The translations under genes and the position numbers were made by a program. DNA of 64,000 bases, taken from the NCBI RefSeq assembly GCF_001766675.1, contig NZ_MJLT01000012.1:248001-312000 (forward strand), in the 5' to 3' direction. The stretch comes from Arthrobacter sp. SW1 (lineage in GTDB: Bacteria > Actinomycetota > Actinomycetes > Actinomycetales > Micrococcaceae). Shown one piece after another: positions 35,322 through 43,697 of this stretch (positions within the stretch are counted from its first letter, which is position 1; each line of letters begins with the position of its first letter). The notes beneath the pieces were generated by a model. It saw only the letters and a list, made by a program, of their open reading frames with translations, was not told the DNA's origin and ran no database searches.

Positions 35322-36596
35322 TTGAGCACTTCCCCCACCACGGACGCCAGCGGCCGCGTCCCCCTTACCTGGCGCCGCGGAATCTCGACCTTCGGCATCG
35401 GCGTGATCGGTTTCATGGCCGCCAACCTGGTGCCGTTCATGATCATCGCTCTCGTCGAAGGCCACGGCCTCACACCCACCGCGGCGGGAACCGTCATGAC
35501 CGCTTGCCTGCTGAGCACGGCCGCCGGTTGCCTCCTCACCTCGCGCTGGTCGGCCCTGTCCGGCCGCTACGTGGTGGCGCGCAGCGGACTCCTGCTCGCG
35601 GCGCTTGGCTTCGGTGCCGCTGCCCTTATCCCGGTCACGCCCGTGGCCATTGCCGGCATCATCCTCGGCGGCCTGGGCGGCGGCGGTTCCATTTCGGCCA
35701 GTGGTGCCGCCCTGGCTGCCCTGCGCAATCCGAACCGCGTGTCCGGCATGAGCGGCCTGGCCAACCGGGCCATCGTCACCGTGGTTCTCGCCCTGATCCC
35801 GATGTTCGGCACCGGCATGATCAGCGCCTTCGGCATCCTGGCGCTGCTGGCGCTCGCCTTCGCCGCGACCGCCGGCTGGATGCCGGCCGCGGCGGCCCCG
35901 GACTCCGGCGCGCTGTCTGACGCAACGGAAGCGTCCGACGTCGGGCACTCACCCGCTGCTGGCCCCGCACCCAAGGCGCCGCTCCTGGTAACGATTGCCG
36001 GCTTCAGCCTGCTGGCCTGCTTTGGGCTGTGGGCCCTGGGCGAGGATTCGCTGTGGGCGGTTGCCGGATCCATGGGCGCCGAACAGGCCGGGATCAGCGA
36101 GGCGGACATGGGCCTCATGCTCAGCGCGTCCACGGCCGGCGGCCTGGTGTTCGGCGCGATCGCCAGCTACCTGGGCGACCGCCTGGGCCGCACCATCCCG
36201 CTCCTGGTCCTCCTGCTGCTGGGCGGCGGGCTGAAGCTCGCGGCCGGCCTTGTGACCGATCCGGGGAGCTACATGCTGGTGATCATCGCCTGGAACACGG
36301 TCTACGCGCTGGCGTTCATGTACGTGGTGTCCGTGGCGGTGGCGCTGGATGTGCGCGGTTTCTGGTCCGCGGCGCTGAGCGGCACCTACCTGATCGGCTC
36401 CGCCTTCTCGCCCCTGTTCGGCACTTTTGTGGCCGAGAACTTCGGCTATGTGCCGCTGACCGTCGTCCTCTCCGGATTCAGCTTCCTGCTCCTCGTCCCG
36501 TTCCTGGTGATCTCCCGGGTGGCGGCGCGCGTGGAGAAGTCGGCCGCCGCCGTCGGAACGCCCGACTCCCAGTTCAACCAAGCAGCAATCGTTTAG
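35322..36596 (+). CDS. MFS transporter
   Basis: 424 residues from a TTG at 35322, selected because GGAG lies seven bases upstream and the protein then starts with a short polar head before TM1. Twelve hydrophobic segments are visible, split by a central cytoplasmic loop at about residues 195-225 (Ala/Asp/Ser-rich). The motif-A-like GDRLGRTIPLL lies after TM8 in the second half. Substrate unknown. It lies between the TetR gene and the amidohydrolase, 28 bases before the latter, so import of an amidohydrolase substrate or efflux of its product is plausible. Confidence 0.85.
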   Translation: MSTSPTTDASGRVPLTWRRGISTFGIGVIGFMAANLVPFMIIALVEGHGLTPTAAGTVMTACLLSTAAGCLLTSRWSALSGRYVVARSGLLLAALGFGAAALIPVTPVAIAGIILGGLGGGGSISASGAALAALRNPNRVSGMSGLANRAIVTVVLALIPMFGTGMISAFGILALLALAFAATAGWMPAAAAPDSGALSDATEASDVGHSPAAGPAPKAPLLVTIAGFSLLACFGLWALGEDSLWAVAGSMGAEQAGISEADMGLMLSASTAGGLVFGAIASYLGDRLGRTIPLLVLLLLGGGLKLAAGLVTDPGSYMLVIIAWNTVYALAFMYVVSVAVALDVRGFWSAALSGTYLIGSAFSPLFGTFVAENFGYVPLTVVLSGFSFLLLVPFLVISRVAARVEKSAAAVGTPDSQFNQAAIV

Positions 36597-36624
36597 TCCG
36601 CCCCGCATACCGAAGGAACACGCA

Positions 36625-38250
36625 GTGACCACCCGAACCCTGTACCGCAACGCCCGCATCTTCACCGCGGACGGCCCTGACCTTGCCGAAGCATTAGTCG
36701 TCGACGGCGAACGGCTGGCGCACGTGGGCAGCGAGGCGGCCGCGCTCGAGGTGCTTTCCGGCTCTGACTTTGCGGAGGTGGACCTGGGCGGCGCTTTCGT
36801 GATGCCCGGCTTCGTGGACGCCCACACGCACCTGGTGATGATGGGCGAAACCATGCAGAAGGTGGCGCTGCGCGACGCCGGGACCCTCGCCGAAATCCAG
36901 CTCCGGCTCAAGGAAGCCGTGGCCGCGGATCCTGGAGCTCCGCGCATCCTCGGCAGCGGCTGGCTGTTCTCGGCCATCCCCGGCGGCACCCCGACCGCGG
37001 AGATGATCGACGCCGTCGTACCCGACCGCCCGGTGTACCTGGACGCGAACGACCTCCATTCGGTGTGGGTGAACAAGGCCGCGCTCGCGGAAATGGGCAT
37101 CGACAAGGACACCCCGAACCCGCTGGGCGGCATCATCGAGCGGGACCCGGAAACGGGGGAGGCCACGGGCCTGCTGCACGAAACCGCGATGCACCAGTAC
37201 GCCTGGCCCACGCTCGCCTCCTTGACCTCGGACGCGGAGCGGGACGCACAGCTGGCCACGGCCTTCGAGCACTACCTCTCCACAGGCGTGACCAGCACCA
37301 TCGACATGGCCCTGGGCGAGGACGAGCTGGCCGCAATGCTCCGCGCGCTCGAAGCCGGCGGCGGGACCCTGCCGCTGCGGATCAACGCGCACTGGCTGGT
37401 GGCGCCGTCGGAAGATCACGAGAAGAACCTGGCACAGGTGGCGCGGGCGGCAGCGCTGAGCCGTTCGGTGAATACGCCGTGGCTGCGCGTGGTGGGCATC
37501 AAGATCATCGCCGACGGCGTGATCGACGGGTGCACGGCCGCCATGAAGGAACCGTATTCGGACGGCAGCAACGCAGACCTCATCTGGGCACCGGAGTACC
37601 TGAATCCGGTGGTGGCCGCGGCCGACGCCGAGGGGCTGCAGGTGGCCATTCACGCGATTGGTGACCTGGCGTCCGAGGTGGCGCTGGACGCGTTCGAGCA
37701 CGCGAACGCGGTGAACGGGCCGCGCGACCGCAGGCACCGGATCGAGCACATGGAGACGGTGACGCCCGAAAGCATTGAGCGCCTGGCACGGCTGGGAATC
37801 GTTGCCTCCATGCAGCCCGTGCACGCCGACCCGGCGGTCCAGGAAAACTGGCGGGCCATGCTGGGGGATGAGCGCGTTGAGCGCGCCTACCCGTGGACCG
37901 AATTCACCGACGCCGGCGCGGTGCTGGCTTTGGGCTCGGACGCTCCGACGGCGCCGCACCCGCCGCTGCCGAACATGTACATTGCGACCACGCGGAAGTC
38001 CGCGCTGGAGCCGTCACTGCCGGCGAACCTGCCCAAGTACGCTTTGGACTTGGCCTCCGCTCTTTCGCATGCGACCCGTGACGCCGCGTTCTCCTGCCGG
38101 CGCGAGCATGAGCTGGGCCTTTTGGCGCCGGGCATGTTGGCCGATTTTGTGGTGCTGGATACGGATCCGTTTGCTGCCGGGGTGGATTCTTTGTTGTCTT
38201 CTTCGGTGGTGCTCACCGTGGTGGGCGGGGACGTGAAGTTCCGGAAGTAG
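36625..38250 (+). CDS. YtcJ-like metal-dependent amidohydrolase
   Basis: 541 residues, GTG start with GAAGGA upstream. Amidohydro_3 family: GFVDAHTHLVMMG (the HxH metal pair), IIADGVIDGCTAAM (where the family has its Lys/Ser ligand), VAIHAIGDLA and HRIEHMETV for the remaining His ligands, and LGSDAPTAPHPPL with the catalytic Asp. Such enzymes hydrolyse amide, formamide or imine bonds in the cytosol; the substrate is unknown. It is the third gene of a TetR-MFS-amidohydrolase set. A paralogue starts at 63595 beside another TetR gene. Confidence 0.9.
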   Translation: MTTRTLYRNARIFTADGPDLAEALVVDGERLAHVGSEAAALEVLSGSDFAEVDLGGAFVMPGFVDAHTHLVMMGETMQKVALRDAGTLAEIQLRLKEAVAADPGAPRILGSGWLFSAIPGGTPTAEMIDAVVPDRPVYLDANDLHSVWVNKAALAEMGIDKDTPNPLGGIIERDPETGEATGLLHETAMHQYAWPTLASLTSDAERDAQLATAFEHYLSTGVTSTIDMALGEDELAAMLRALEAGGGTLPLRINAHWLVAPSEDHEKNLAQVARAAALSRSVNTPWLRVVGIKIIADGVIDGCTAAMKEPYSDGSNADLIWAPEYLNPVVAAADAEGLQVAIHAIGDLASEVALDAFEHANAVNGPRDRRHRIEHMETVTPESIERLARLGIVASMQPVHADPAVQENWRAMLGDERVERAYPWTEFTDAGAVLALGSDAPTAPHPPLPNMYIATTRKSALEPSLPANLPKYALDLASALSHATRDAAFSCRREHELGLLAPGMLADFVVLDTDPFAAGVDSLLSSSVVLTVVGGDVKFRK

Positions 38251-38349
38251 TTCTTGCTGTCGCAAAGAATGTCGTAGCGCGCGGCTAGGATGCATTTGTA
38301 CATTCAGATCTGCCGTTCGCAGGGCAGTAATTCCATGGGGGAATTTACT

Positions 38350-38961
38350 TTGTTTACTACTTCTTTGCGCCGAAAAGCGCTTGGCACTCTCCTGGCGGTT
38401 TCCGCGTTCGTGGCTCCCGCCGTTGTTATCGCAGCACCGGCCGAGGCGGCGCCGACCATCGCCACGCGCGTTGCCTCCTACTCCGCCGGCCCCGCCACCG
38501 TGGTCCGCGGAAACGCCATCACCGTCCAGGGGCAGATGCAGCGTGCCTCCGGCCGCACCTGGGTCAAGACGGCTGCAGTTCCCGTTGTTGTCTACTTCGA
38601 TCCGGACGGGACCAAGCCGAACGCTGCGGTGCGCACGGTGAAGACCAATGCCACGGGCTACTTCAAGACGAGCTTCCCGGCGTCGGTGACGGGCAAGTGG
38701 TCCGTGCGCATGCCGGCCACGGGTGCGCTCAAGGCCAGCGGCACCGGCCAAGTGACGGTCCGCGTGGTTGCTCCGGCGCCTACCTCCGCCAAGCCCGTGA
38801 GCAAGTGGAACTGCCCGGCCTGGGCGCCCATCAAGGGCAACGCGCCGAGCAAGATCTACCACCTGCGCGGCCAGCGGTACTACAACGCCACAACGCCGGA
38901 GATCTGCTTCTCCACGGAAGCTGCTGCGGTGCGGGCGGGATACCGGAAGTCGAAGGTTTAA
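38350..38961 (+). CDS. Secreted protein with C-terminal sunset-type domain
   Basis: 203 residues from the TTG at 38350, which has GGGGGAA at normal distance; an ATG five codons earlier has none. The signal peptide (TSLRRKALGTLLAVSAFVAP...AEA) is followed by a beta-sandwich repeat (about 35-135; VVRGNAITVQGQMQ, TGYFKTSFPA, TGKWSVRMPA). The C-terminal ~50 residues are NCPAWAPIKGN-PSKIYH then YYNATTPEICFSTEAAAVRAGYRKSK, the sunset/Ada-like two-Cys module found at the ends of exported actinobacterial proteins. It is probably a wall-associated protein. Confidence 0.75.
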   Translation: MFTTSLRRKALGTLLAVSAFVAPAVVIAAPAEAAPTIATRVASYSAGPATVVRGNAITVQGQMQRASGRTWVKTAAVPVVVYFDPDGTKPNAAVRTVKTNATGYFKTSFPASVTGKWSVRMPATGALKASGTGQVTVRVVAPAPTSAKPVSKWNCPAWAPIKGNAPSKIYHLRGQRYYNATTPEICFSTEAAAVRAGYRKSKV

Positions 38962-38969
38962 GGGGCGCC

Positions 38970-39146
38970 ATGAATCAAATCATGAAGAGCCGGGCAGTCC
39001 AAGGATCAGCTTCCGCCGGGGTCCTGATTGCTCTATGCGCTACAGTCGGAGGCCGTGAATACCCGGAGGTCTTCATGGCGCTCGGGGCAGGATGGGTTTT
39101 TGTAACGGCAATTGCGATCGTGAATGCAACGAGAAGCGAAAGCTAA
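38970..39146 (+). CDS. 58-residue membrane protein
   Basis: A short gene with AAGGGG seven bases before the ATG, starting nine bases after the sunset-domain gene. The product has two hydrophobic helices (about 11-27 and 34-51) and polar ends, with no family recognised. Spacing suggests co-transcription with the secreted protein. Confidence 0.5.
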   Translation: MNQIMKSRAVQGSASAGVLIALCATVGGREYPEVFMALGAGWVFVTAIAIVNATRSES

Positions 39147-39197
39147 GCTGCTCGGCACCTCTATCTAAGTCCTCACTGAGTGTGGGACCATCCCGGC

Positions 39198-39497
39198 ATG
39201 GACGACATCCTCTTTTGGGCGTTCGGGGCAAGCTGGGCAGGCATTGCGTGGTCGATCGTGACATTCCTGGTTGCCGAGGCGCGCGGCCAGCACGAGGAAA
39301 TGAAGAAATACGCTGCGGCGCTATTCGGAACTTTGGGGCTCTCAACCGTCGTCCTGCTGATCATGGTCTTTGCCGGCGCGACAGGGGATGATCAGGACTT
39401 GGCCGCAATTGGCGGGATCTTGATCGGCATCGTCTCCGGCGTATTCACCGCGTTCAGCGTGATGGGCGGGAAGCCACCAGTCAGCCCGCCTGGGTGA
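39198..39497 (+). CDS. Small three-helix membrane protein
   Basis: 99 residues from the ATG at 39198; a GTG at 39180 is possible. Helices lie at about 5-25, 38-59 and 68-88, separated by AEARGQHEEMKKYA and ATGDDQDLAA. No family recognised. It is the last gene before the accessory island and is closed by a strong terminator. Confidence 0.5.
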   Translation: MDDILFWAFGASWAGIAWSIVTFLVAEARGQHEEMKKYAAALFGTLGLSTVVLLIMVFAGATGDDQDLAAIGGILIGIVSGVFTAFSVMGGKPPVSPPG

Positions 39498-39523
39498 GCG
39501 GGCCGGATTAATCTGAGCAAAAC

Positions 39524-39570
39524 AGAAGGCCCTTCCTTCCCTTGAAAACAAAGGGAAGGAAGGGCCTTCT
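39524..39570 (+). terminator. Perfect 20-bp hairpin terminator
   Basis: AGAAGGCCCTTCCTTCCCTT pairs perfectly with 39551-39570 around a 7-base loop. It follows the small membrane genes and marks the left flank of the accessory region. In 39571-39699 I see nothing further. Confidence 0.88.
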
Positions 39571-39699
39571 CATTTGGCGGCCACACTGAGACAACGTTGG
39601 AGCATTGACACATGGAAAAAGGTCGAGAACGCTCTCGGCTCGTTCCTTTCAAAGTGAGTCGGACCACTAAGCTGGATTTCGAATCAATCTTGTCCGGCC

Positions 39700-39843
39700 T
39701 CATTGTTGTGCATCAGGTCCCGGTGTTGCTTCGGCCAGAGTTTCGGGCGGGCAGGCTCTTGGCCGCCGCGTCATGACCGCTGGGGACTTAGTGCCGGCTA
39801 CGGCCCAAAAGACGAAGAAGTTGAGAAGGCGAAGGTTACTCAT
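39700..39843 (-). CDS. Possible 47-residue protein overlapping the CD-NTase end
   Basis: The ATG at 39843 overlaps the CD-NTase stop codon in an ATGAGTAA arrangement like the junction between the effector and the CD-NTase. The product would have a hydrophobic N-terminus (LRLLNFFVFWAVAG) and a polar tail. No ribosome-binding site or family support is seen; it may be chance. Confidence 0.22.
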   Translation of the reverse strand: MSNLRLLNFFVFWAVAGTKSPAVMTRRPRACPPETLAEATPGPDAQQ

Positions 39844-40732
39844 AGCCCATGTGGTTCCAGGCGGCATCCGCGAAGGTGTGCACTTGCTCTCGGGTCCATT
39901 TTGCATCTCCGCGGAAGAGATACTTGAGTCCGTTGACCTCTTCCCAGTCATTCCAGTCGCCACCGACCAGCGTGCTGTTGAAGATCGTTGCCAATACCCA
40001 TCGCATGTCGGCCGTATAAGTATCCGCACCAAAGCTGCCATTCGGCACGTTGTAGACGAGGCATTCGATGAGGTAAGACGGGAGTTCGTCCTTGACCTCG
40101 CCTGCATCGAGCATCTTCGTCTGGAGCTTCTTGAGGGCGCGAGCCATCCGTTTGTATCGGCGACTTGTGGCAAGGTTTTTCGAAGTGCCGTTTTCCAGCT
40201 GATGGTGCGGGAAGTTGTTGACGATCTTGCCTGATCCGGTGTAGATGCGGGCACCATGATGTACGGTCTGCTCACTGTCGTAGCGTCGATATTCCCAGCA
40301 GGGAACGACATCTGCAGGGAGGGTGGTCTTCCCGTTGCGGATTCTGTAGGCGATGTCACCGACTTCGACGGAGTCTGTGCCGAACGACTCAATCAAGGCA
40401 TCGTGAATGTCCTTCTTGAACTGATCCCGGGTGTAGGGATCGTCGGAGTCGACGACGCCGACAACCGACTTGTCCTTTCCCTTCAGCCCAAATTCAAGGT
40501 CGTAGTAGAAGAAGCCGTGATACTCAACCGCAATGTCTACGTCGAAGTTCAGGCGTACGTTGGTGTTGTTGGCGTACGACCCTTTGGCGTATACGCGCCA
40601 TGGCCGGCCTTTGAGCGGTTCGTGGGCATCAAGACTTGTTTTTACTTGAGCCAGCGTTCGCTGCCATTTGTCATCTTCGTGGTTGCTGGGCGGTTGGGCC
40701 GCAGTCTTGAGCCAGTCTTCCCAGTTAGTCAT
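39836..40732 (-). CDS. CBASS CD-NTase (cGAS/DncV-like nucleotidyltransferase)
   Basis: 298 residues from the ATG at 40732, which has GGAGGAG at ideal distance. The catalytic features are GSYANNTNV at 51-59, the two metal-binding aspartates in FDVDIAV (64 and 66), and a third Asp at 141 in ADVVPCWEYRR, the pattern of CD-NTases. A helical C-terminal domain follows. These enzymes make cyclic di- or trinucleotides on phage infection. The gene overlaps the upstream effector gene by eight bases (ATGACTAA), a tight two-gene CBASS. Which nucleotide is made cannot be read from sequence. Confidence 0.9.
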   Translation of the reverse strand: MTNWEDWLKTAAQPPSNHEDDKWQRTLAQVKTSLDAHEPLKGRPWRVYAKGSYANNTNVRLNFDVDIAVEYHGFFYYDLEFGLKGKDKSVVGVVDSDDPYTRDQFKKDIHDALIESFGTDSVEVGDIAYRIRNGKTTLPADVVPCWEYRRYDSEQTVHHGARIYTGSGKIVNNFPHHQLENGTSKNLATSRRYKRMARALKKLQTKMLDAGEVKDELPSYLIECLVYNVPNGSFGADTYTADMRWVLATIFNSTLVGGDWNDWEEVNGLKYLFRGDAKWTREQVHTFADAAWNHMGYE

Positions 40733-41345
40733 TTGCATTCTCCTCCATTAGCTTTTTGCCGTCTGCGAAGTTTCCAATTCGCTTATTTGAGATTCGTTGG
40801 AAAGTCATTGAGCCGCCGCTCTTGCGACTCGTCCAGTACTCGCCTTCAAAATTCTGCGGATTTACATCGAATACTTCGAATGATGTGCCGCCCATGTGGA
40901 TAGGGCTCCCATCCCTAACTTCCACTCGAGGTGTATTGCCGTAGTGATAGAAGACCGAGAAATCATCAGCAGAGTTCCGGACAATGTCGGCAATCACGGA
41001 TCGAGACTTGCTCTGTTCCGTGATCAGAACGATTTGGATTGAGGTGAACGACTGCGTAACAACCAAGAAGGCCTCGTAGCGGTTGTTAGTTGACTGCTGG
41101 CTTTCTGGAGCCCAGGTGCTCACGAGGTGGCCGTGCCAAGTGCCGTGGAGGACTGGACGCTGGGTGACTCTTGGTATGAGCCACCACCTCCAAACCCACT
41201 TGTCGAAGGCGGCGAATGCTCCTACAACCAACAGGGGTATTGCGCTGACCGCACGGCTCCAGAGTGTTGGTAACTGGAGCCCATTGATCAGATTCACAAG
41301 AGAAATCAGGGCAAAGGCAATATAGGCTGCGATCTTTACGCGCAT
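40725..41345 (-). CDS. cap15: Cap15-like CBASS effector (2TM plus beta-barrel)
   Basis: 206 residues. Two N-terminal transmembrane helices (about 5-21 and 32-48) are followed by FDKWVWRWW and a compact beta domain (65-188): LHGTWHGHLVSTW, YHYGNTPRVEVRDGSPIHMGG, and GEYWTSRKSGG. This is the Cap15 architecture, a membrane effector whose barrel binds the cyclic nucleotide and then oligomerises to damage the inner membrane. It is encoded directly upstream of, and overlaps, the CD-NTase. No Cap2/Cap3 or HORMA/TRIP13 genes are present, so this is a minimal (type I) CBASS. Confidence 0.87.
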   Translation of the reverse strand: MRVKIAAYIAFALISLVNLINGLQLPTLWSRAVSAIPLLVVGAFAAFDKWVWRWWLIPRVTQRPVLHGTWHGHLVSTWAPESQQSTNNRYEAFLVVTQSFTSIQIVLITEQSKSRSVIADIVRNSADDFSVFYHYGNTPRVEVRDGSPIHMGGTSFEVFDVNPQNFEGEYWTSRKSGGSMTFQRISNKRIGNFADGKKLMEENAND

Positions 41346-41400
41346 AAACTCAATGTTTCATCCCGGCAGGGGTGACCTCTCCTATTCTTTGTCGTCAAGC

Positions 41401-41670
41401 CTAGAGGTTGACCTTCAGCCAGTCGGTCACAGGCTTCGAGATACCGTAGGTGGCCCACGAGCTATTTGCCGTCATCACCACGACGTCGTCATTTGGGTCG
41501 ATGTGCTCTTTGACGCCGTCCCGAAGTTGCGATGCCGTCAGCGTTGTCTTTACAAAGAAGCTGCTTTTGAGAGGCTTGGCCCAGCTTTGATGGGACTTGA
41601 GGTATTCGATGAGCTTCGTGTAGTCCTGCCCGGACTTGTTAAGGTCGTAGTTGACCCAGTGAACTGCCAT
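41401..41670 (-). CDS. Small SinR-family/Cas2-like protein
   Basis: 89 residues from an ATG preceded by GGGAGGAAG. The pattern VHWVNYDLNKSGQDYTKLIEYLKS ... SFFVKTTLTASQLRDGVKEHID-NDDVVVMTAN-SWATYG resembles the short SinR/VapD/Cas2-like ferredoxin-fold proteins (strand with YDL at the start, strand with V.T in the middle, acidic turn plus strand at the end). No adaptation genes or CRISPR array accompany it, so a role in spacer uptake is unlikely. Its function is unknown. It lies 55 bases upstream of cap15 on the same strand. Confidence 0.72.
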   Translation of the reverse strand: MAVHWVNYDLNKSGQDYTKLIEYLKSHQSWAKPLKSSFFVKTTLTASQLRDGVKEHIDPNDDVVVMTANSSWATYGISKPVTDWLKVNL

Positions 41671-41768
41671 AGCTTCCTCCCGGAAGTTTATTGTTGTGAT
41701 TCGGAGATCCCGTACGCTTGCGGGGTGATGCACGGCTCGGCGGTGCCTGGCACCGCCGAGCCGAATGG

Positions 41769-41924
41769 TCACTTCTCGTTGCGGACGCCCTTGTGTTGGT
41801 TCGGGCTGCCGTTGATGATGCGACCGGTTTTGGTGTCGCGCTTGAACCACGTGTCTCCACGCTTGAACTCGCTGCGGCCCTTCACGGCACCGACGCGGTG
41901 CCCGTTGCCGGTATTCTTCGCCAT
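41769..41924 (-). CDS. 51-residue basic conserved protein
   Basis: The gene starts ATG at 41924 with a near-perfect GGAGGTGA upstream. The product is very basic: MAKNTGNGHRVGAVKGRS-F, then W-KRDTKTGR and a KGVRNEK end. Very similar short proteins occur singly in many actinobacterial genomes, often near mobile or defence genes; none has a known function to my knowledge. It probably binds nucleic acid (inference from charge). Confidence 0.7.
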   Translation of the reverse strand: MAKNTGNGHRVGAVKGRSEFKRGDTWFKRDTKTGRIINGSPNQHKGVRNEK

Positions 41925-42009
41925 CCTTCATCACCTCCGTTCTGAGCGCCCAAGTCCGCTCTACGGGGCGCTCATCTAGTAGTCGAGATACAGCTCCCCA
42001 GAGTTAGGA

Positions 42010-43038
42010 TCAGGAGCGGCACTCGACGCAGAGGCCGTTGGTGATGAGGTTGGGGTGTAACTGTAGGAAGCAGTTCGTGCAGGCGCCCATAGTTTGGGTG
42101 TCCTTCTGGCACGGGCATTTGCCGCATCTCGGGCAGTATGGCTTCTTGCAGTCGGGGCAGGGATAACCTCGGAGTTCGAAGGAACTGCCACAGCAGAATC
42201 CGCTGAGCGCCGGCCTGGTATCAAAATCTCGGCGATCGGGAGCATGGAACCGTTCCGTGTTCCAGAGATCTGCACTTGAGAACACAGCGAATACGCGACT
42301 CTCATCAGCGACCGCGTCGACGTAGAAGTCTGCCCGGGAACCCCAAGGTGTTTGCCACGGCAAGCGGCGCGTCATCGTCCGCCCGTCCACCAGCTGTAAC
42401 AGGGGATGGGTGTCCGTCAGATGTTGTCCGCGCCAGGGAAATACTGTGGGCCAACCACGCTCGGGGTCGGGTTTGACGCTGGCGTGGGTTACAGCCGTCG
42501 AACGCCGATCAATGATGACAACTGCGCCCAATCCTTGTAACTGATTGGCCAAGGCGATGGCGCAGACGGGTCTGCTAGCTTGCGTTGCGTTGTACAGATC
42601 GACCAAGTGTTGTGCGCGGAGCGGTCCTTGGCCGACGACTCTCGCTGCTGCGGTTTCAGGTAGAAGCAGGGTTTGAGCTATTCGGTCACAGACCGTTTCG
42701 AGTAGTCGACCAGGCTCGTCCTGATCCGCCAGCCAGTCATAGATATCCGGCGCTCTTTCCGCGAGCCAGTGTCCGAGCTCGTGAGCAAGCGTGAAATTCT
42801 GCCGTCGGCTTCCTGGGGTTGGAGCATAGAGAATCACACCGTCTTCGAGGAATGACACGCCATCACATGCGCCGCCGTCTGTGCGCGTGTGCGCCAGATG
42901 TTCCACCGCGCTAACGGTAAGGTTCAGATCGTTTCGAAGGGCGCCTTCCGGGTCATTGGCGAAGCGCGCTCTCATATCGGCGCTCAATAGTGATAGCGCC
43001 TGTCGGGCGCAGCTTTCAACGTCCTCGAGCCTTACCAC
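42010..43038 (-). CDS. ImmA/IrrE (M78) metallopeptidase with Cys-rich tail
   Basis: 342 residues, GTG start overlapping the upstream HTH gene by seven bases. The zinc peptidase motif HELGH is at 86-90 in NFTLAHELGHWLAE, and the third-ligand helix LLETVCDRIAQTLLLP is near 112-127. After a ~150-residue middle there is a Cys-rich tail (from about 280: FCCGSSFELRG, CPDCKKPYCPRCGKCPC, CTNCF, LCVEC), likely two or more zinc knuckles. M78 peptidases cleave partner regulators (for example ImmR, DdrO). Coupling to an HTH protein and a sigma factor suggests a regulated proteolytic switch. Confidence 0.85.
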   Translation of the reverse strand: MVRLEDVESCARQALSLLSADMRARFANDPEGALRNDLNLTVSAVEHLAHTRTDGGACDGVSFLEDGVILYAPTPGSRRQNFTLAHELGHWLAERAPDIYDWLADQDEPGRLLETVCDRIAQTLLLPETAAARVVGQGPLRAQHLVDLYNATQASRPVCAIALANQLQGLGAVVIIDRRSTAVTHASVKPDPERGWPTVFPWRGQHLTDTHPLLQLVDGRTMTRRLPWQTPWGSRADFYVDAVADESRVFAVFSSADLWNTERFHAPDRRDFDTRPALSGFCCGSSFELRGYPCPDCKKPYCPRCGKCPCQKDTQTMGACTNCFLQLHPNLITNGLCVECRS

Positions 43039-43697
43039 TTTCGTTCGCTCCGTTCGACTGAAGCGACGAGTGCTTCGAGCGATCGAAGCAGTTGATTTGT
43101 GTCAGGATCTCCGCGGTGAACAGTTGCAAGCATCCGACCTTCCAACATGGCAGCAGCAACGGTATCGGAAAGGTTTCTAGCGGCAGCCCACCGCGATACG
43201 AGCTGTTTGAACAGCGGGTCTCTAAGTGCTGCGAGGAGCTGAGCAGGCAATGACTGCGAAGCTGAAGACGAAACCAACTGGTCAACAGGCGTGTCGAGAA
43301 CCGCAGAGATCGCTTGAATTACAGCAGGTGGAACGTCGGCTGCAGTTCGAGTCTCCCAGCGGAAGATGTCTCCTTTGTCGAAGTCCCACCCTTTTCGTTG
43401 AAGACGCTCTGCAAGCTCACTCACCGTTACGCGTGAACGCTTTCTTGCACGGGCAAGCGACCCCGGCACGAGCCGGCACTCAGGTTCTGAAACGAGGCCA
43501 AGCATCGCTGCTACGGGGTCTTCTTCTAGCGGCGGAGCGCTTTGTGCCGACAGCCACACTTCATCGGCGATGTCTAGCAGAGTGATGAAGTCTTCGCGGT
43601 CCTGGTCACTGAGCCGAGGCTCCCGCAAGAGGCGTTCGCGGTCTTGTGGGGAGTCAATTAGTTCGGCTATGAGCCGATCACGCTCGTTGTCGTCCAT
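43032..43697 (-). CDS. XRE-like HTH regulator, partner of the M78 peptidase
   Basis: 221 residues from the ATG at 43697 (AAGGAGG upstream). An acidic helical N-terminus (DDNERDRLIAELIDSPQDRERLL, about 1-65) precedes an XRE-type helix-turn-helix (VPGSLARARKRSRVTVSELAERLQRKGWDFDKGDIFRWE, roughly 75-115). Further helices and a C-terminal leucine-rich stretch (NQLLRSLEALVASVE) follow. It overlaps the sigma-factor gene upstream by 20 bases and the peptidase gene downstream by seven. It is the likely cleavage target of the peptidase and could act as anti-sigma or repressor (inference). Confidence 0.7.
   Translation of the reverse strand: MDDNERDRLIAELIDSPQDRERLLREPRLSDQDREDFITLLDIADEVWLSAQSAPPLEEDPVAAMLGLVSEPECRLVPGSLARARKRSRVTVSELAERLQRKGWDFDKGDIFRWETRTAADVPPAVIQAISAVLDTPVDQLVSSSASQSLPAQLLAALRDPLFKQLVSRWAAARNLSDTVAAAMLEGRMLATVHRGDPDTNQLLRSLEALVASVERSERKW

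Noticed and set aside
39571..39835. Expected attR-like copy of the tRNA-Ser 3' end at the left island edge
   Set aside because: Only chance matches such as TTGGCGG and GGATTTCGAATC were seen; none continues into a convincing direct repeat.
41401..41670. True Cas2 of a CRISPR-Cas system
   Set aside because: The fold pattern is similar but no cas1, effector genes or repeat array occur, and the SinR/VapD-like group fits better.
41639..41934. Alternative basic reading frames overlapping the 51-residue gene
   Set aside because: The frame starting at 41924 has a near-perfect ribosome-binding site and matches a known small conserved protein, so the others are shadows.
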